In this document: one piece after another, positions 26,240 through 35,128 of the stretch | Layout: each line of letters begins with the position of its first letter | Numbering within the stretch: position 1 is the stretch's first letter | Source of the DNA: Spirochaetes bacterium ADurb.Bin110 | GTDB taxonomy: Bacteria; Spirochaetota; Spirochaetia; Treponematales; Rectinemataceae | DNA length: 64,000 bases | Direction: 5' to 3' | Assembly (NCBI GenBank): GCA_002070755.1 | Contig: MWDY01000176.1 | Coordinates: 3,670-67,669 of the forward strand | Notes under the pieces: generated by a model | The model's input: only the letters and a program-made list of their open reading frames with translations | What the model was told of the DNA's origin: nothing | The model's database searches: none | Program-made: the position numbers and the translations under genes

Positions 26240-26881
26240 TTACCCTTTGGAAGAGGTTTTCGCGCGCTTCTTAGCTGGCTTTATCTCGAGAGCATGGCCA
26301 TTCAGTTCTGCACCATTCATTGCTGTAATCACTTTCTGAGCTTCCTCCGCTGGCACTTCTACAAATGAATATTTTTCGAGCAGGTGCACACGGCCAATTG
26401 CATCGAGCGATAGGCCTGTGCGCTCTGCGATCTTATTTCTCAGGTCCTGAGGTCTTAGGTGGTGCCGTTTCCCCATGGAGACAAAAAGAGATACTGTCTC
26501 CTGCGATGGAAGCTCTTTCATTGAGGATAGTGGACCAGAAGAGATTGCGCTGGAAGGCGCGCCTTTAATTGATTCTGCTGCGGAAGGAGTCCCCATAGAT
26601 AAGCCTTTCCCCTGTTCGCGACTTGCCTTTTGAGGATATGTTTTTGGGGGCGATGTTTTTTGCTGTGGCTTTGCTCTGGATAGGCCTGCGGCGCGAAGAA
26701 TCATGAGTGCTGCAGCGTAGGAGCGCAGATGGAAAGGTACTTTTCTTCTGAATGCTCTGCGAACATCTTCGAGGAGTTTCGGGTCCTGCGGATGTCTGAG
26801 TTCATCGAGCAGGCCATCGAGAAAGGCTTTTAGAGCTTTTTCGTTAAATCTGGAGGCTGCAGCATCACTATTGTCCGGCAC
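26240..26881 (-). CDS. stand-alone DbpA-type RNA-binding domain protein
   Basis: The last 85 or so of 213 residues form the RNA-binding domain normally found at the end of DEAD-box helicases such as DbpA and CsdA: VSLFVSMGKRHHLRPQDL, GRVHLLEKYSFVEVP and the ALEIKPAKKR tail. The helicase core is absent. The N-terminal 125 residues hold a helical region and a Ser/Pro/Gln-rich linker. The domain binds structured RNA in its usual hosts, so this protein may act in ribosome assembly or as a free RNA-binding factor. The gene is first in a likely unit with the MBL-fold hydrolase. Confidence 0.75.
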   Translation of the reverse strand: MPDNSDAAASRFNEKALKAFLDGLLDELRHPQDPKLLEDVRRAFRRKVPFHLRSYAAALMILRAAGLSRAKPQQKTSPPKTYPQKASREQGKGLSMGTPSAAESIKGAPSSAISSGPLSSMKELPSQETVSLFVSMGKRHHLRPQDLRNKIAERTGLSLDAIGRVHLLEKYSFVEVPAEEAQKVITAMNGAELNGHALEIKPAKKRAKTSSKG

Positions 26882-27040
26882 GAATCAACTCCTGCTATAT
26901 GATGAAATAATGTCTTATATGCGCTAATATACTTCAGTTTTCGCCACTATGTAAACTATAGTATTAAAAACTATAGACAAGAAAGCCTCGCTGCATAACA
27001 ATATGGGAAAGTTCTATAAACTTTAAAATGATGAGGAAAT

Positions 27041-28567
27041 ATGGATAAAAACAACAGGCCAAAGATTTGCCTCTGTATGACGGGAAAGACAATCGAAGAT
27101 GACCTGCGCGTCCTCGACCAATATCGTTCCGTCGTAGATTGTGTCGAATTACGCGCTGATTGCTTAGATCCAAGTGAACGGTTCTTCATTCGCGACTTTC
27201 CTGAAAAAGCCGGCCTCCCTTGCATTCTAACGATAAGGCGATTGAAGGATGGTGGTAAGTTTGAAGATGGAGAGGGTGTCCGACTTGTTCTCATAGCAAG
27301 GGCGTTGTCCTTTCCAAAGCCCGACGCTCGAGCCAATTATGCATATGTTGATCTTGAAGATGATTTCAGGGCACCTGTCGTCGAAGAAGCCTGTCGCACC
27401 TTCGGAACTCGTATTATTCGCTCTCGCCATTATCTCGATGGAATGCCAGACAGTCTCGATGCTGCTTATGAGGAGCTGACTTTTGAAGAAGACGAAATAC
27501 CCAGGCTCACCGTAAACCCTCAGAACAGCGAAGATTTCATCCGTTTTCTAGAATGGTGTCTTCAAAAACCAAAGTGTGATCAACTTCTTATAGCTAGCGG
27601 AGCTTATGGTATAGCCTCGCGCATTCTATCATGGCGTCTTGGCTCATTATGGACTTATGCGAGTCCTCTGCGGGGTGGAATGGAGGCTGCTGCGCCAGGT
27701 CATATCGACCCCTTCGATCTTATCAATATCTATAATTTCGACCTTGTCGATAACGATACGATTATTTACACGCTCATGGGCCAAAACTCTATCGCTCAAT
27801 CGCTCTCGCCATACCTGCACAACAGCGCATTCAGAAAAATGGGCAAGAATGCTCTTCTTATTCCGACACCTGTTGACAGCTGTATCGATGGGCTAAAGAT
27901 GCTCGAAATACTTGGAGGCAAAGGAGCGGCAATCACGGTCCCATTCAAGCAAGATATTTTGCCATATCTTTCTTTCCATTCTACTGATGTGCAGCTTATA
28001 GGCGCCTGCAATACACTTGTGTGGCGCGACTCGGGATGGGCGGGCTATAACACCGATGCCGATGGCTTCGAGCGCAGCCTTTTGGAATTCCTTGGCAAAC
28101 AAGATATTTCTGGGTGTAAGGCGACAATTATTGGTGCAGGGGGTGCGGCTAAATCGGTCGCTCTTTCTCTGTTTAGAATGGGAGCCAGGGGGCTCGTTCT
28201 CAATAGAACGTATAGCATCGCCCGCGATCTAGCACGAAAATACAACTTTTTGTATGGTCATCTCGACGACAGGGCCATCGATCTCATCTTGGAACATTCC
28301 GATTTAATTGTACAAGCCACAAGTGTCGGCATGGAGAATGAAGGCGATCCTATCAGTTTTTATGAGTTCAAAGGCTCCGAAGCTGTTTTCGATTTAATCT
28401 ATTATCCTGTTAAGACCCTGTTTCTAAAACGAGCCGAGGCTGCAGGCTGTAGAACCATGAATGGGTTCAAAATGCTTTGCTACCAGGCAGCTGGTCAATA
28501 TAAGCTCTGGATGGGAGAACCTCCACCTCAAATATACTCTCAACTCGAACAGCCAGAGCAATTATAG
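27041..28567 (+). CDS. aroDE: bifunctional 3-dehydroquinate dehydratase / shikimate dehydrogenase
   Basis: This 508-residue fusion covers two steps of the shikimate pathway. Residues 1-235 form a type I dehydroquinate dehydratase domain (VELRADCLD, RSRHYLDG with the catalytic His). Residues 245-500 form shikimate dehydrogenase (QSLSPYLHNSAF, ITVPFKQDI, YNTDADGF and the NADP loop GAGGAAKSVALSL). Where type I dehydratases have the Schiff-base Lys in a KIAV-P-like strand, this protein has Arg (IPRLTVNPQ). The dehydratase half may therefore be impaired or work differently. The fusion order is the same as in plants and chlamydiae. Confidence 0.88.
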   Translation: MDKNNRPKICLCMTGKTIEDDLRVLDQYRSVVDCVELRADCLDPSERFFIRDFPEKAGLPCILTIRRLKDGGKFEDGEGVRLVLIARALSFPKPDARANYAYVDLEDDFRAPVVEEACRTFGTRIIRSRHYLDGMPDSLDAAYEELTFEEDEIPRLTVNPQNSEDFIRFLEWCLQKPKCDQLLIASGAYGIASRILSWRLGSLWTYASPLRGGMEAAAPGHIDPFDLINIYNFDLVDNDTIIYTLMGQNSIAQSLSPYLHNSAFRKMGKNALLIPTPVDSCIDGLKMLEILGGKGAAITVPFKQDILPYLSFHSTDVQLIGACNTLVWRDSGWAGYNTDADGFERSLLEFLGKQDISGCKATIIGAGGAAKSVALSLFRMGARGLVLNRTYSIARDLARKYNFLYGHLDDRAIDLILEHSDLIVQATSVGMENEGDPISFYEFKGSEAVFDLIYYPVKTLFLKRAEAAGCRTMNGFKMLCYQAAGQYKLWMGEPPPQIYSQLEQPEQL

Positions 28568-28641
28568 ATCGATCAGTAGTATATACAGTTATCGAGGCAG
28601 GCAAGGATTCATTCTTATATAGCATTTTATAGGAGGCATAA

Positions 28642-29517
28642 ATGCCCAAGTCTGCATTTGTCGCGATCGTCGGCAGGCCTTCTGTCGGCAAATCTACGTT
28701 GCTGAATGCACTATGTGGAGCAAAGGTTTCTATAGTCAGCTCCGTCCCCCAAACAACACGCAATGCGATTCGTGGCATAATGACCCGGCCTCAGGGACAA
28801 CTCATTTTTGTGGATACGCCAGGCTATCATCTCTCGGACAAGAAGCTCAATCTGAGGCTTAGAGAGGTTGTTCTTCAATCCCTGTCAGAAGTAGATCTTA
28901 TCATCTATGTCTTGGATGCGACTCGGGAGCCAGGCAAGGAAGAAGAGGCAATAGCAGGGCTTCTTTCGAAAGAAACCAACCGAACAGTTATCGCCATTAA
29001 TAAAATCGACAATCCCGAAGCCAGGCCTTTATTGATCGAAGAGTTCGTGATACCTCGCCTTCTTGGAGCAAAGCGCGTTTCCATTTCTGCTGTCGAAAAA
29101 ACAAATCTCGAATCCTTGATCGAGATACTGTTTTCCCTCGCCCCCGAAGGGCCTTTTTGGTATCCAGAGGATATCTACACCGATCAGGAACCTGTTTTCC
29201 GCATCGGAGAGCTCATTAGAGAAAAGGCTATTCTCAATACATACCAGGAATTGCCACATGCTATCGCGGTAGAATATCGCGAATCATCAAAACGTGCAGA
29301 TGGAGTCCTTTTTGCTCGCTTTGATATTCTTGTAGAGAGAGATTCCCAGAAAGCCATAGTGATAGGGCGCCAGGGCTCGATCATAAAACGCATTCGGGAA
29401 GAAGCAGAGGCTGATCTCAAGGAACTCTTCGATTATCCAATAAAGCTGCAACTGCAAGTTAAGGTGGACCCTGATTGGAGAAAGAGCGATTCGAGGCTTT
29501 CGCGCATAATCTTTTAA
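28642..29517 (+). CDS. era: GTPase Era
   Basis: Era is a ribosome-assembly GTPase that binds the 3' end of 16S rRNA. The 291 residues contain the GTPase motifs GRPSVGKSTLLNAL, the switch I region PQTTRNAIRG, DTPGYH and NKID, and end in the KH domain with VIGRQGSIIKRIREEA. AGGAGG precedes the ATG. An AGCTCCGTCCC stretch covers the Ser-Ser-Val-Pro before QTTRN; this may be native, since the position is often Pro/Lys-rich in Era. Confidence 0.95.
   Translation: MPKSAFVAIVGRPSVGKSTLLNALCGAKVSIVSSVPQTTRNAIRGIMTRPQGQLIFVDTPGYHLSDKKLNLRLREVVLQSLSEVDLIIYVLDATREPGKEEEAIAGLLSKETNRTVIAINKIDNPEARPLLIEEFVIPRLLGAKRVSISAVEKTNLESLIEILFSLAPEGPFWYPEDIYTDQEPVFRIGELIREKAILNTYQELPHAIAVEYRESSKRADGVLFARFDILVERDSQKAIVIGRQGSIIKRIREEAEADLKELFDYPIKLQLQVKVDPDWRKSDSRLSRIIF
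28738..28749 (-). repeat. AGCTCCGTCCC variant repeat, copy c
   Basis: This variant copy lies in era at the start of the switch I region, read as Ser-Ser-Val-Pro. It could be native sequence. Confidence 0.35.
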
Positions 29518-29574
29518 TATTTCGAGATTTGAATATTTTGATTGCAACTATTGCGCTGACGTATCTCTATCGCA

Positions 29575-30147
29575 TCATAGTGGCAACACCTTCTTATATT
29601 GGATATCGAATCCTTCTATTCCCTCAGAAAAGATTTCATAAAAAGTCCTCTCTGCCAGCGGAAATACCTTCTCGTTAAGAATTTCGAGCTGCTCCGGATC
29701 GAATGGCGATAGCACATACCCTGCAACATCATCGTGTTCAGGTCTTCCAATACCGAAGCGAAGCCTCCAGAAGTCCCTTGTGCCTAAGTGCTTCTCCAAC
29801 GAGCGCAAGCCATTATGTCCACCAAGACCACCAGAAAATTTGTACCCAAAGGCACCAAAGGGCATCTCGAGCTCATCATGGACAATGAGTATTTCATCCA
29901 TTCCTAATTTATAGAAATGAATGGCTTCCTCGACGCTCTCGCCAGATAAATTCATAAAAGTATGTGGCTTCAAAAAATAAACGGTGGTTGAGCCCAATTC
30001 CATTTGCCCAAACTGCCCTTTGAACTTTGCACTCCAGCGCAGTTCCGAGGTTATGCGCATCGAATCGAGAAAAAGCCAAGCCACATTATGTCTATGAAAA
30101 CGATATTCCTTTCCCTGATTTCCAAGGAATACACATAATTTTATCAT
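29575..30147 (-). CDS. pth: peptidyl-tRNA hydrolase
   Basis: Pth releases peptides from dropped-off peptidyl-tRNA. The 190 residues show FLGNQGKEYRFHRHNVAW (catalytic His and Asn), LKPHTFMNLSGESV, IVHDELEMPFGAF and the SGGLGGHNGLRSL loop followed by FWRLRFGIGRP. The usual GNPG is GNQG here, a mild change. The gene starts inside the stop of the PHP phosphoesterase gene (4-bp overlap), so the two are coupled. Confidence 0.94.
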   Translation of the reverse strand: MIKLCVFLGNQGKEYRFHRHNVAWLFLDSMRITSELRWSAKFKGQFGQMELGSTTVYFLKPHTFMNLSGESVEEAIHFYKLGMDEILIVHDELEMPFGAFGYKFSGGLGGHNGLRSLEKHLGTRDFWRLRFGIGRPEHDDVAGYVLSPFDPEQLEILNEKVFPLAERTFYEIFSEGIEGFDIQYKKVLPL

Positions 30148-31064
30148 GATATGCTCTTTCTTTGTGGGAAGCCATCGAAAGGCCCCTTGAATTTCATAAT
30201 CGTATGCTTGCCAGAACCCGGCCCATGGCAGTCAGAACCATAGGTGAAGAAGAAGCCCTGTGGTTTTGCTATTTCTCTTAGCTGTTCGTTGAACCTCGCA
30301 CTCTTGAATTCACTGTTGTACCAGTAGAGCTCCACCCCATCCACTCCTGCATGCCTAAACCATGCAAGAAGAAGTCGCAATTTTTCAGCCTCTTTTTGAA
30401 GCAGAGGAAGTTCATCATCCCAGATATGGCCAAGATGAGGAATCACCACAAAACCTCCGTCCCCATGCACCGCTTTTACTACAGTTGCAACATCTGGTTT
30501 GTCGAGCTTGAATTTTTTAAAAAGCCCACCCACGAAAAATTTCTTCTTGAATTCCTTGTAATTCATCTCTGGCCTAATACAGCGATGCGCTTTCAAATAA
30601 AGGAACAAATCTACCTTGCTCCACGAAATCTTGCGAGCGAGCTCTTCATCGAAATCAAGGCCTGTCTTATCTCTAAAAAGGTCCTGAAAAGAAAGCCCCT
30701 TGTCTGGATATAGTTCTTGAGCCGATTTGATGAAGAATTCTAGCCGTGCTCTTCGCTGCTCAAGCGATTCTTGAAGGATACACTTGGTCGAGAGAATCGA
30801 AGAATTGAGATCGGCCTCCGGGAAATAGGCCAAGAGCTCGCTCTTGTACTCAATCCGTGGCTCATATATGTCTATTTCGCAAGCTGGAATTGCCTTTAGC
30901 GATCTTGCTTCGCAGGCTCGGATAAATCGCTCCGTGCCACCCATAGTATCGTGGTCGGTCAAAGCCACAATATCCAGACCAGCCCGAGCTGCTTCCAAGG
31001 CAATATCTTCTGGCCAGGACATTCCATCTGAAAAGCGAGAGTGCAGATGCAAGTTCGAGAGCAT
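30144..31064 (-). CDS. PHP-domain phosphoesterase
   Basis: This 306-residue PHP protein has the metal-binding motifs LHLHSRFSDG, LTDHDTMGG, IPACEIDI, VIPHLGHIW and YGSDCHGPG in the standard order. Relatives include RNase AM/YciV-type 5'-3' exonucleases and nucleotide 3',5'-bisphosphate phosphatases. The 306-residue size and the coupling to pth suggest a housekeeping nucleic-acid or nucleotide role, but no substrate can be named. A 13-bp repeat copy is read in frame as HGDGGF just before VVIPHLGH. Confidence 0.82.
   Translation of the reverse strand: MLSNLHLHSRFSDGMSWPEDIALEAARAGLDIVALTDHDTMGGTERFIRACEARSLKAIPACEIDIYEPRIEYKSELLAYFPEADLNSSILSTKCILQESLEQRRARLEFFIKSAQELYPDKGLSFQDLFRDKTGLDFDEELARKISWSKVDLFLYLKAHRCIRPEMNYKEFKKKFFVGGLFKKFKLDKPDVATVVKAVHGDGGFVVIPHLGHIWDDELPLLQKEAEKLRLLLAWFRHAGVDGVELYWYNSEFKSARFNEQLREIAKPQGFFFTYGSDCHGPGSGKHTIMKFKGPFDGFPQRKSIS
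30452..30464 (-). repeat. 13-bp GGGACGGAGG repeat, copy 18
   Basis: This copy is inside the PHP phosphoesterase gene on the coding strand, encoding Gly-Asp-Gly-Gly. It is the last copy before an 18-kb gap. Confidence 0.75.
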
Positions 31065-31132
31065 TTGACGCTAGTATACAATATTGGAATTTGCCCTTCC
31101 ATAGACAAAGGCATATCGATTAGAATGAAAAT

Positions 31133-32050
31133 ATGTTTCAACTGACAGATGCCATTCTGGAGCGAATTATCTTCGCCATGGAGGATCAGTCGAAAAAGCT
31201 GCTCATAGATATGGAAACAGGTGATCTCATAGACAAGATTACTATCGAGAACGAAGATTCATCAGAGCTATATTCCGAAATGGCCCAGAGATTTGTAGAA
31301 CCGCCTTCATGGGATTCCCGCCGCGGTTTCTCGATTCTTGAAGCTTTCGCTGCAACGGTCACTTCACCGCCCCATCTAAAGATGGAGCTAAATGCGGCGC
31401 TAAGAAGGGGCAAAGGAGTCTTCAAACAATTCCGTCAAGTATTATCCAATGATCAGGAGCTATTCAAACGTTATCAAGAATTCAAGCTCGCGGCCATGCG
31501 TCCCATTGTGGAGAGATGGCTAGAAGCGCTCCAGGAGGGAGAAAAACTGACAGCTCTCAAGGAGGAGCCAGAGGATCTGCGAGATATAATCGCTTCCGAT
31601 ATCGACTTCATAGTATCAAGCCTTGATGAAATTGCTTTCAAACTAGAATCCTATATCAATTATTGTATAGAAGAATCCTTCGGATCTTTGCCCATAGCTG
31701 TCAAGATGAGAGCCCTTTCGGACTTGTTGGGGCTTGTAAGAACAGATAATGACTCAGTGCATATAGCTATGGGAACGATCGATGGTGTATCACCTTTGAT
31801 AGCAGGCCTGTTTTCACTTCAAGCTTATAAAGGCTCACCTATATGTGTTGTACACGGTGTATTTGGAACAAAAGAAAGTGCAATGCTGGATTTAGAATGG
31901 CCTCTTCTCGAATGCATTTCCGAATATTGTATTGAGATCGGAGCAACACAGATATCGCTCGAAGGGCCTTTTTTTTCTTTATCTTTATGCGATAACGCTC
32001 TGGAGCATGGATTCTCTCGCTCGGGCACCATTTTCCATAAGGATCTTTGA
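31133..32050 (+). CDS. UPF0158-like protein of unknown function
   Basis: The first 150 residues match the uncharacterised UPF0158 pattern: IIFAMEDQSKKLLIDMETG, a run of acidic residues, WDSRRGFSILEAFAATV, a GKGVFKQFRQVL segment and a WLEAL helix. The second half (about 150 residues, with GTIDGVSPLIAGLFSLQAY) is not familiar and may be a separate domain. The protein is acidic and has no signal peptide. It is divergent from the PHP gene and precedes the fatty-acid genes by 136 bp. Confidence 0.6.
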   Translation: MFQLTDAILERIIFAMEDQSKKLLIDMETGDLIDKITIENEDSSELYSEMAQRFVEPPSWDSRRGFSILEAFAATVTSPPHLKMELNAALRRGKGVFKQFRQVLSNDQELFKRYQEFKLAAMRPIVERWLEALQEGEKLTALKEEPEDLRDIIASDIDFIVSSLDEIAFKLESYINYCIEESFGSLPIAVKMRALSDLLGLVRTDNDSVHIAMGTIDGVSPLIAGLFSLQAYKGSPICVVHGVFGTKESAMLDLEWPLLECISEYCIEIGATQISLEGPFFSLSLCDNALEHGFSRSGTIFHKDL

Positions 32051-32186
32051 CAATAGTGACAATTTTAGCAAAAATGTAAAATAAAAGCCTGTGAGGAGAT
32101 GGCCAAGAAATATGGCTAAGAAAAAAGGCTAGGAGCCGCAATGGCAGATAGATGTCAATCAGATATGCTGCCCAATAGGAGGAATT

Positions 32187-33107
32187 ATGAAAAACTGCTT
32201 TCTTTTCCCAGGCCAGGGAGCGCAATACCCTGGAATGGCCAAAGATTTCTATGAGGCAAGCAAGGCTGTGCGCGAGCTTTTCAAAGAAGCCTCAGAAGCT
32301 GCTTCCATGGATCTAAAGAAACTCATATTCGAAGGCGATGAAGAAACACTTAGGCAGACAAGAAACACACAGATTTCTATGGTCCTGGCCGAGGCAGCTT
32401 CAGCTCTCATAGCCAGAGAACAGGGCATAATACCTGCAGGTGCGGCCGGCTTTTCAGTTGGCGAATGGCCAGCCCTTGCCGAGGCAAAAGTCATTACCAA
32501 CTACGACATGTTTCGCCTTGTGTCAGAACGTGGGAGGCTAATGGAAGAAGCTGGCAATCGTGCTGGTGGCACTACGATGAGTGCGGTGCTATATCTCTCT
32601 CCCGAAAAAATAGAGCAGGTGATACGCGAAGCGGGCCTTAAACAATGCTGGATAGCGAATTACAATAGTCCCGTCCAGTGTGTTATTTCTGGAACGGAAA
32701 CAGATATTGCCATTGCTGAAGAGAAACTGCGGCAGGCAGGGGCCAAGCGTGTCATAAGGTTAAAGGTATCGGGCGCTTTTCATTCGCCGCTTATGCAGGA
32801 TGCATACGAGCCTTTTAAGGAACTTGTTGAGGCTACACAATTCTCAGACCCGAAAATCAATCTCTATTCCAATGTAACAGGCAAAAAGATGCTAAGCAGC
32901 GAAGAAGCAAAGAAATATGCATCGCTTCAGATCATATCTCCAGTCCGCTGGATCGATGAAGAGAAGAATATAGCTGCGGATGGCTATGACTATTGTTTCG
33001 AGACGGGGCCAGGAACAGTTCTTGCAGGTCTCTGGAAAGCCTCGGGGTCCACTATTCCATGTATCGCGGCTGGTACTTTGCAAGCTCTTGCGGCCTTTTC
33101 TCTATAA
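32187..33107 (+). CDS. fabD: malonyl-CoA:ACP transacylase
   Basis: FabD loads malonyl groups onto acyl carrier protein for fatty acid synthesis. The 306 residues contain FPGQGAQYPGM, the nucleophile elbow AAGFSVGEWPALAEA (Ser; the residue before it is Phe where His is usual) and SGAFHSPLMQDA with the catalytic His. A GGAGG site precedes the ATG. It starts a fabD-fabG-fabF cluster. The acyl carrier protein and fabH genes are not in the window. Confidence 0.94.
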   Translation: MKNCFLFPGQGAQYPGMAKDFYEASKAVRELFKEASEAASMDLKKLIFEGDEETLRQTRNTQISMVLAEAASALIAREQGIIPAGAAGFSVGEWPALAEAKVITNYDMFRLVSERGRLMEEAGNRAGGTTMSAVLYLSPEKIEQVIREAGLKQCWIANYNSPVQCVISGTETDIAIAEEKLRQAGAKRVIRLKVSGAFHSPLMQDAYEPFKELVEATQFSDPKINLYSNVTGKKMLSSEEAKKYASLQIISPVRWIDEEKNIAADGYDYCFETGPGTVLAGLWKASGSTIPCIAAGTLQALAAFSL

Positions 33108-33176
33108 AGTATCGAACCCATTGCTTCGATACTTTGGTAATCTCGATACTCTAATAAAATATAAGGAGTAAATATT

Positions 33177-33887
33177 ATGGAGGGCGTTCTATCAGGCCAA
33201 ATCTGCCTTATTACAGGTGCTTCCCGAGGCATAGGCCTTGCCATAGCAACTCGATTCAAGCAAGAAGGAGCCATAGTCTATGGATTATCCCGCACAAAAG
33301 CAGAGGCGGATATAGAATGGATTTCATGTGACGTCACAGATGAATTATCTGTGGAATCCGCTATCGATCAAATCCTCAAAAAAGAAAACCACATCGATAT
33401 TTTGGTAAACAATGCTGGCATAACAAGAGACGGTCTTCTTATGAGGATGAAAACCGAAGACTGGGAAGCTGTATTAAATGCCAATCTTCGCAGCGCTTTT
33501 TTTCTTAGCCGAGCAGTTTCGCGCATCATGTTGAAGCAGCGCTCAGGCTGTATCCTCAATATGTCGAGCGTAGTAGGCCTGCATGGCAATGCAGGCCAAG
33601 CCAACTATGCCGCCTCTAAAGCCGGTCTAATAGGCTTTACAAAGAGCCTTGCCAAAGAGCTTGGATCTCGCAATATACGCGTAAATGCAATTGCGCCCGG
33701 CTACGTGGAGACATCCATGACTCAAGTGCTGCCAGAGACGGCTAAGGAAAACCTAAAGTCTTCCATTCCTCTCGGCCGACCCGGCAATCCCGAGGATATC
33801 GCAGAGGCTGCCCTCTTTCTCTGCAGCAGCTGTGCAGCGTATATTACAGGCGTTGTGCTAAATGTCGATGGTGGCATGGGGATGTAA
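33177..33887 (+). CDS. fabG: 3-oxoacyl-ACP reductase
   Basis: This 236-residue short-chain dehydrogenase reduces 3-oxoacyl-ACP. Motifs are TGASRGIGLAIA, NNAGITRDGLLMRMK, the catalytic Ser of NMSSVVG, YAASKAGLIGF and the ending NVDGGMGM, all close to FabG. It lies between fabD and fabF with a 2-bp gap to fabF. Confidence 0.95.
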   Translation: MEGVLSGQICLITGASRGIGLAIATRFKQEGAIVYGLSRTKAEADIEWISCDVTDELSVESAIDQILKKENHIDILVNNAGITRDGLLMRMKTEDWEAVLNANLRSAFFLSRAVSRIMLKQRSGCILNMSSVVGLHGNAGQANYAASKAGLIGFTKSLAKELGSRNIRVNAIAPGYVETSMTQVLPETAKENLKSSIPLGRPGNPEDIAEAALFLCSSCAAYITGVVLNVDGGMGM

Positions 33888-33889
33888 TT

Positions 33890-35128
33890 ATGAGTAAAAG
33901 AAAAGTGGTTATCACAGGCCTTGGCCTTGTTAGCCCATTGGGAAATGATGTTCCTACGTTTTGGCAGAATGTCAAAGCGAATAGATCGGGCATAGGGCCG
34001 ATTACGCTGATCGATTCATCTGATCTTGCGGTTAAGATAGCGGGCGAAGTCAAAAATTTCGATCCTTCCAAGAAAATAGACCCAAAAGATGCAAAAAAAA
34101 TGGATAGATTTGCCCAATTTGCTGTTTATGCAGCCCTTGAAGCACTGGAGTCTTCCAATCTTCCAAAAGAATCCTTGGATCCAATAAGAACCGGCGTCTG
34201 TTTAGGCACAGGCCAAGGCAGCACCAACACCATAGAAGAATCTGTCATACGTCTCGTGGAAAAAGGGCCCAACAGGGTACCTCCAATGACTGTTGCAAAG
34301 GGCCTCGCAAACTTTGGTGCTGCACAGATAGCTCTATCTCTTGGAGTACATGGGCCCAATATGACCGTGGTCACAGCCTGTGCCGCGGCAACGGATGCTA
34401 TCGGCCAAGCAATGCATCTGATCCGAGATGGCTATGCAGATATTATGTTTACTGGCGGCTCGGAAGCTAGCATAGCCCGCATGTGCATGGCGAGCTTTAT
34501 AAATATTCAAGCTCTTTCGATCCGAAACGATGAACCAGAAAAAGCATCGCGGCCATTCGATAGAGATCGCGATGGCTTTGTAATGTCCGAAGGCGCCGGC
34601 ATCCTCGTGCTCGAAGAATATGAGCACGCCAAAGCTCGCGGAGCAAGAATATATGCCGAGATACCGGGCTTTGGCTCTACCTGTGATGCCCATCACCTCA
34701 CAGCCCCAGATCCTGAAGGTCTTTGGGTTTCCAAGGCAATCGAGATTGCGCTCAACGATGCACAGATGAAGCCCGAGGATATCGATTATGTTAGCGCCCA
34801 TGGAACTGCCACTCCTCTTAACGATCCCATCGAAACAAAAGCCATAAAGAATGCATTCGGCGCCCATGCCTATAAGCTAAAAATTTCCAGCCTAAAATCC
34901 ATGATAGGGCACTGCATTGGGGCTGCTGGCGTAATCGAGACCATTGCAGCTATTCTTGGCATGAACGAGAATTACGTGCATCCGACCATAAACCTCGATA
35001 ACCCTGATCCTGAGTGTGACCTCGATTATGTTCCCAACAAGGGCATAGACATGCAGGTTAGCGCCTTTGTAAAGAACTCAATGGGTTTTGGCGGACAAAA
35101 CGCAGTGCTTGTTATAGCAAAACCATGA
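33890..35128 (+). CDS. fabF: 3-oxoacyl-ACP synthase II
   Basis: This 412-residue elongating condensing enzyme has VTACAAATDAIGQA (nucleophile Cys), SAHGTATPLND (His) and MIGHCIGAAG (His), in the usual Cys-His-His arrangement, plus FDRDRDGFVMSEGAG. It elongates acyl-ACP with malonyl-ACP. It directly follows fabG and overlaps the next gene, glgX, by 4 bp, an unusual partner for a fatty-acid gene. Confidence 0.95.
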   Translation: MSKRKVVITGLGLVSPLGNDVPTFWQNVKANRSGIGPITLIDSSDLAVKIAGEVKNFDPSKKIDPKDAKKMDRFAQFAVYAALEALESSNLPKESLDPIRTGVCLGTGQGSTNTIEESVIRLVEKGPNRVPPMTVAKGLANFGAAQIALSLGVHGPNMTVVTACAAATDAIGQAMHLIRDGYADIMFTGGSEASIARMCMASFINIQALSIRNDEPEKASRPFDRDRDGFVMSEGAGILVLEEYEHAKARGARIYAEIPGFGSTCDAHHLTAPDPEGLWVSKAIEIALNDAQMKPEDIDYVSAHGTATPLNDPIETKAIKNAFGAHAYKLKISSLKSMIGHCIGAAGVIETIAAILGMNENYVHPTINLDNPDPECDLDYVPNKGIDMQVSAFVKNSMGFGGQNAVLVIAKP

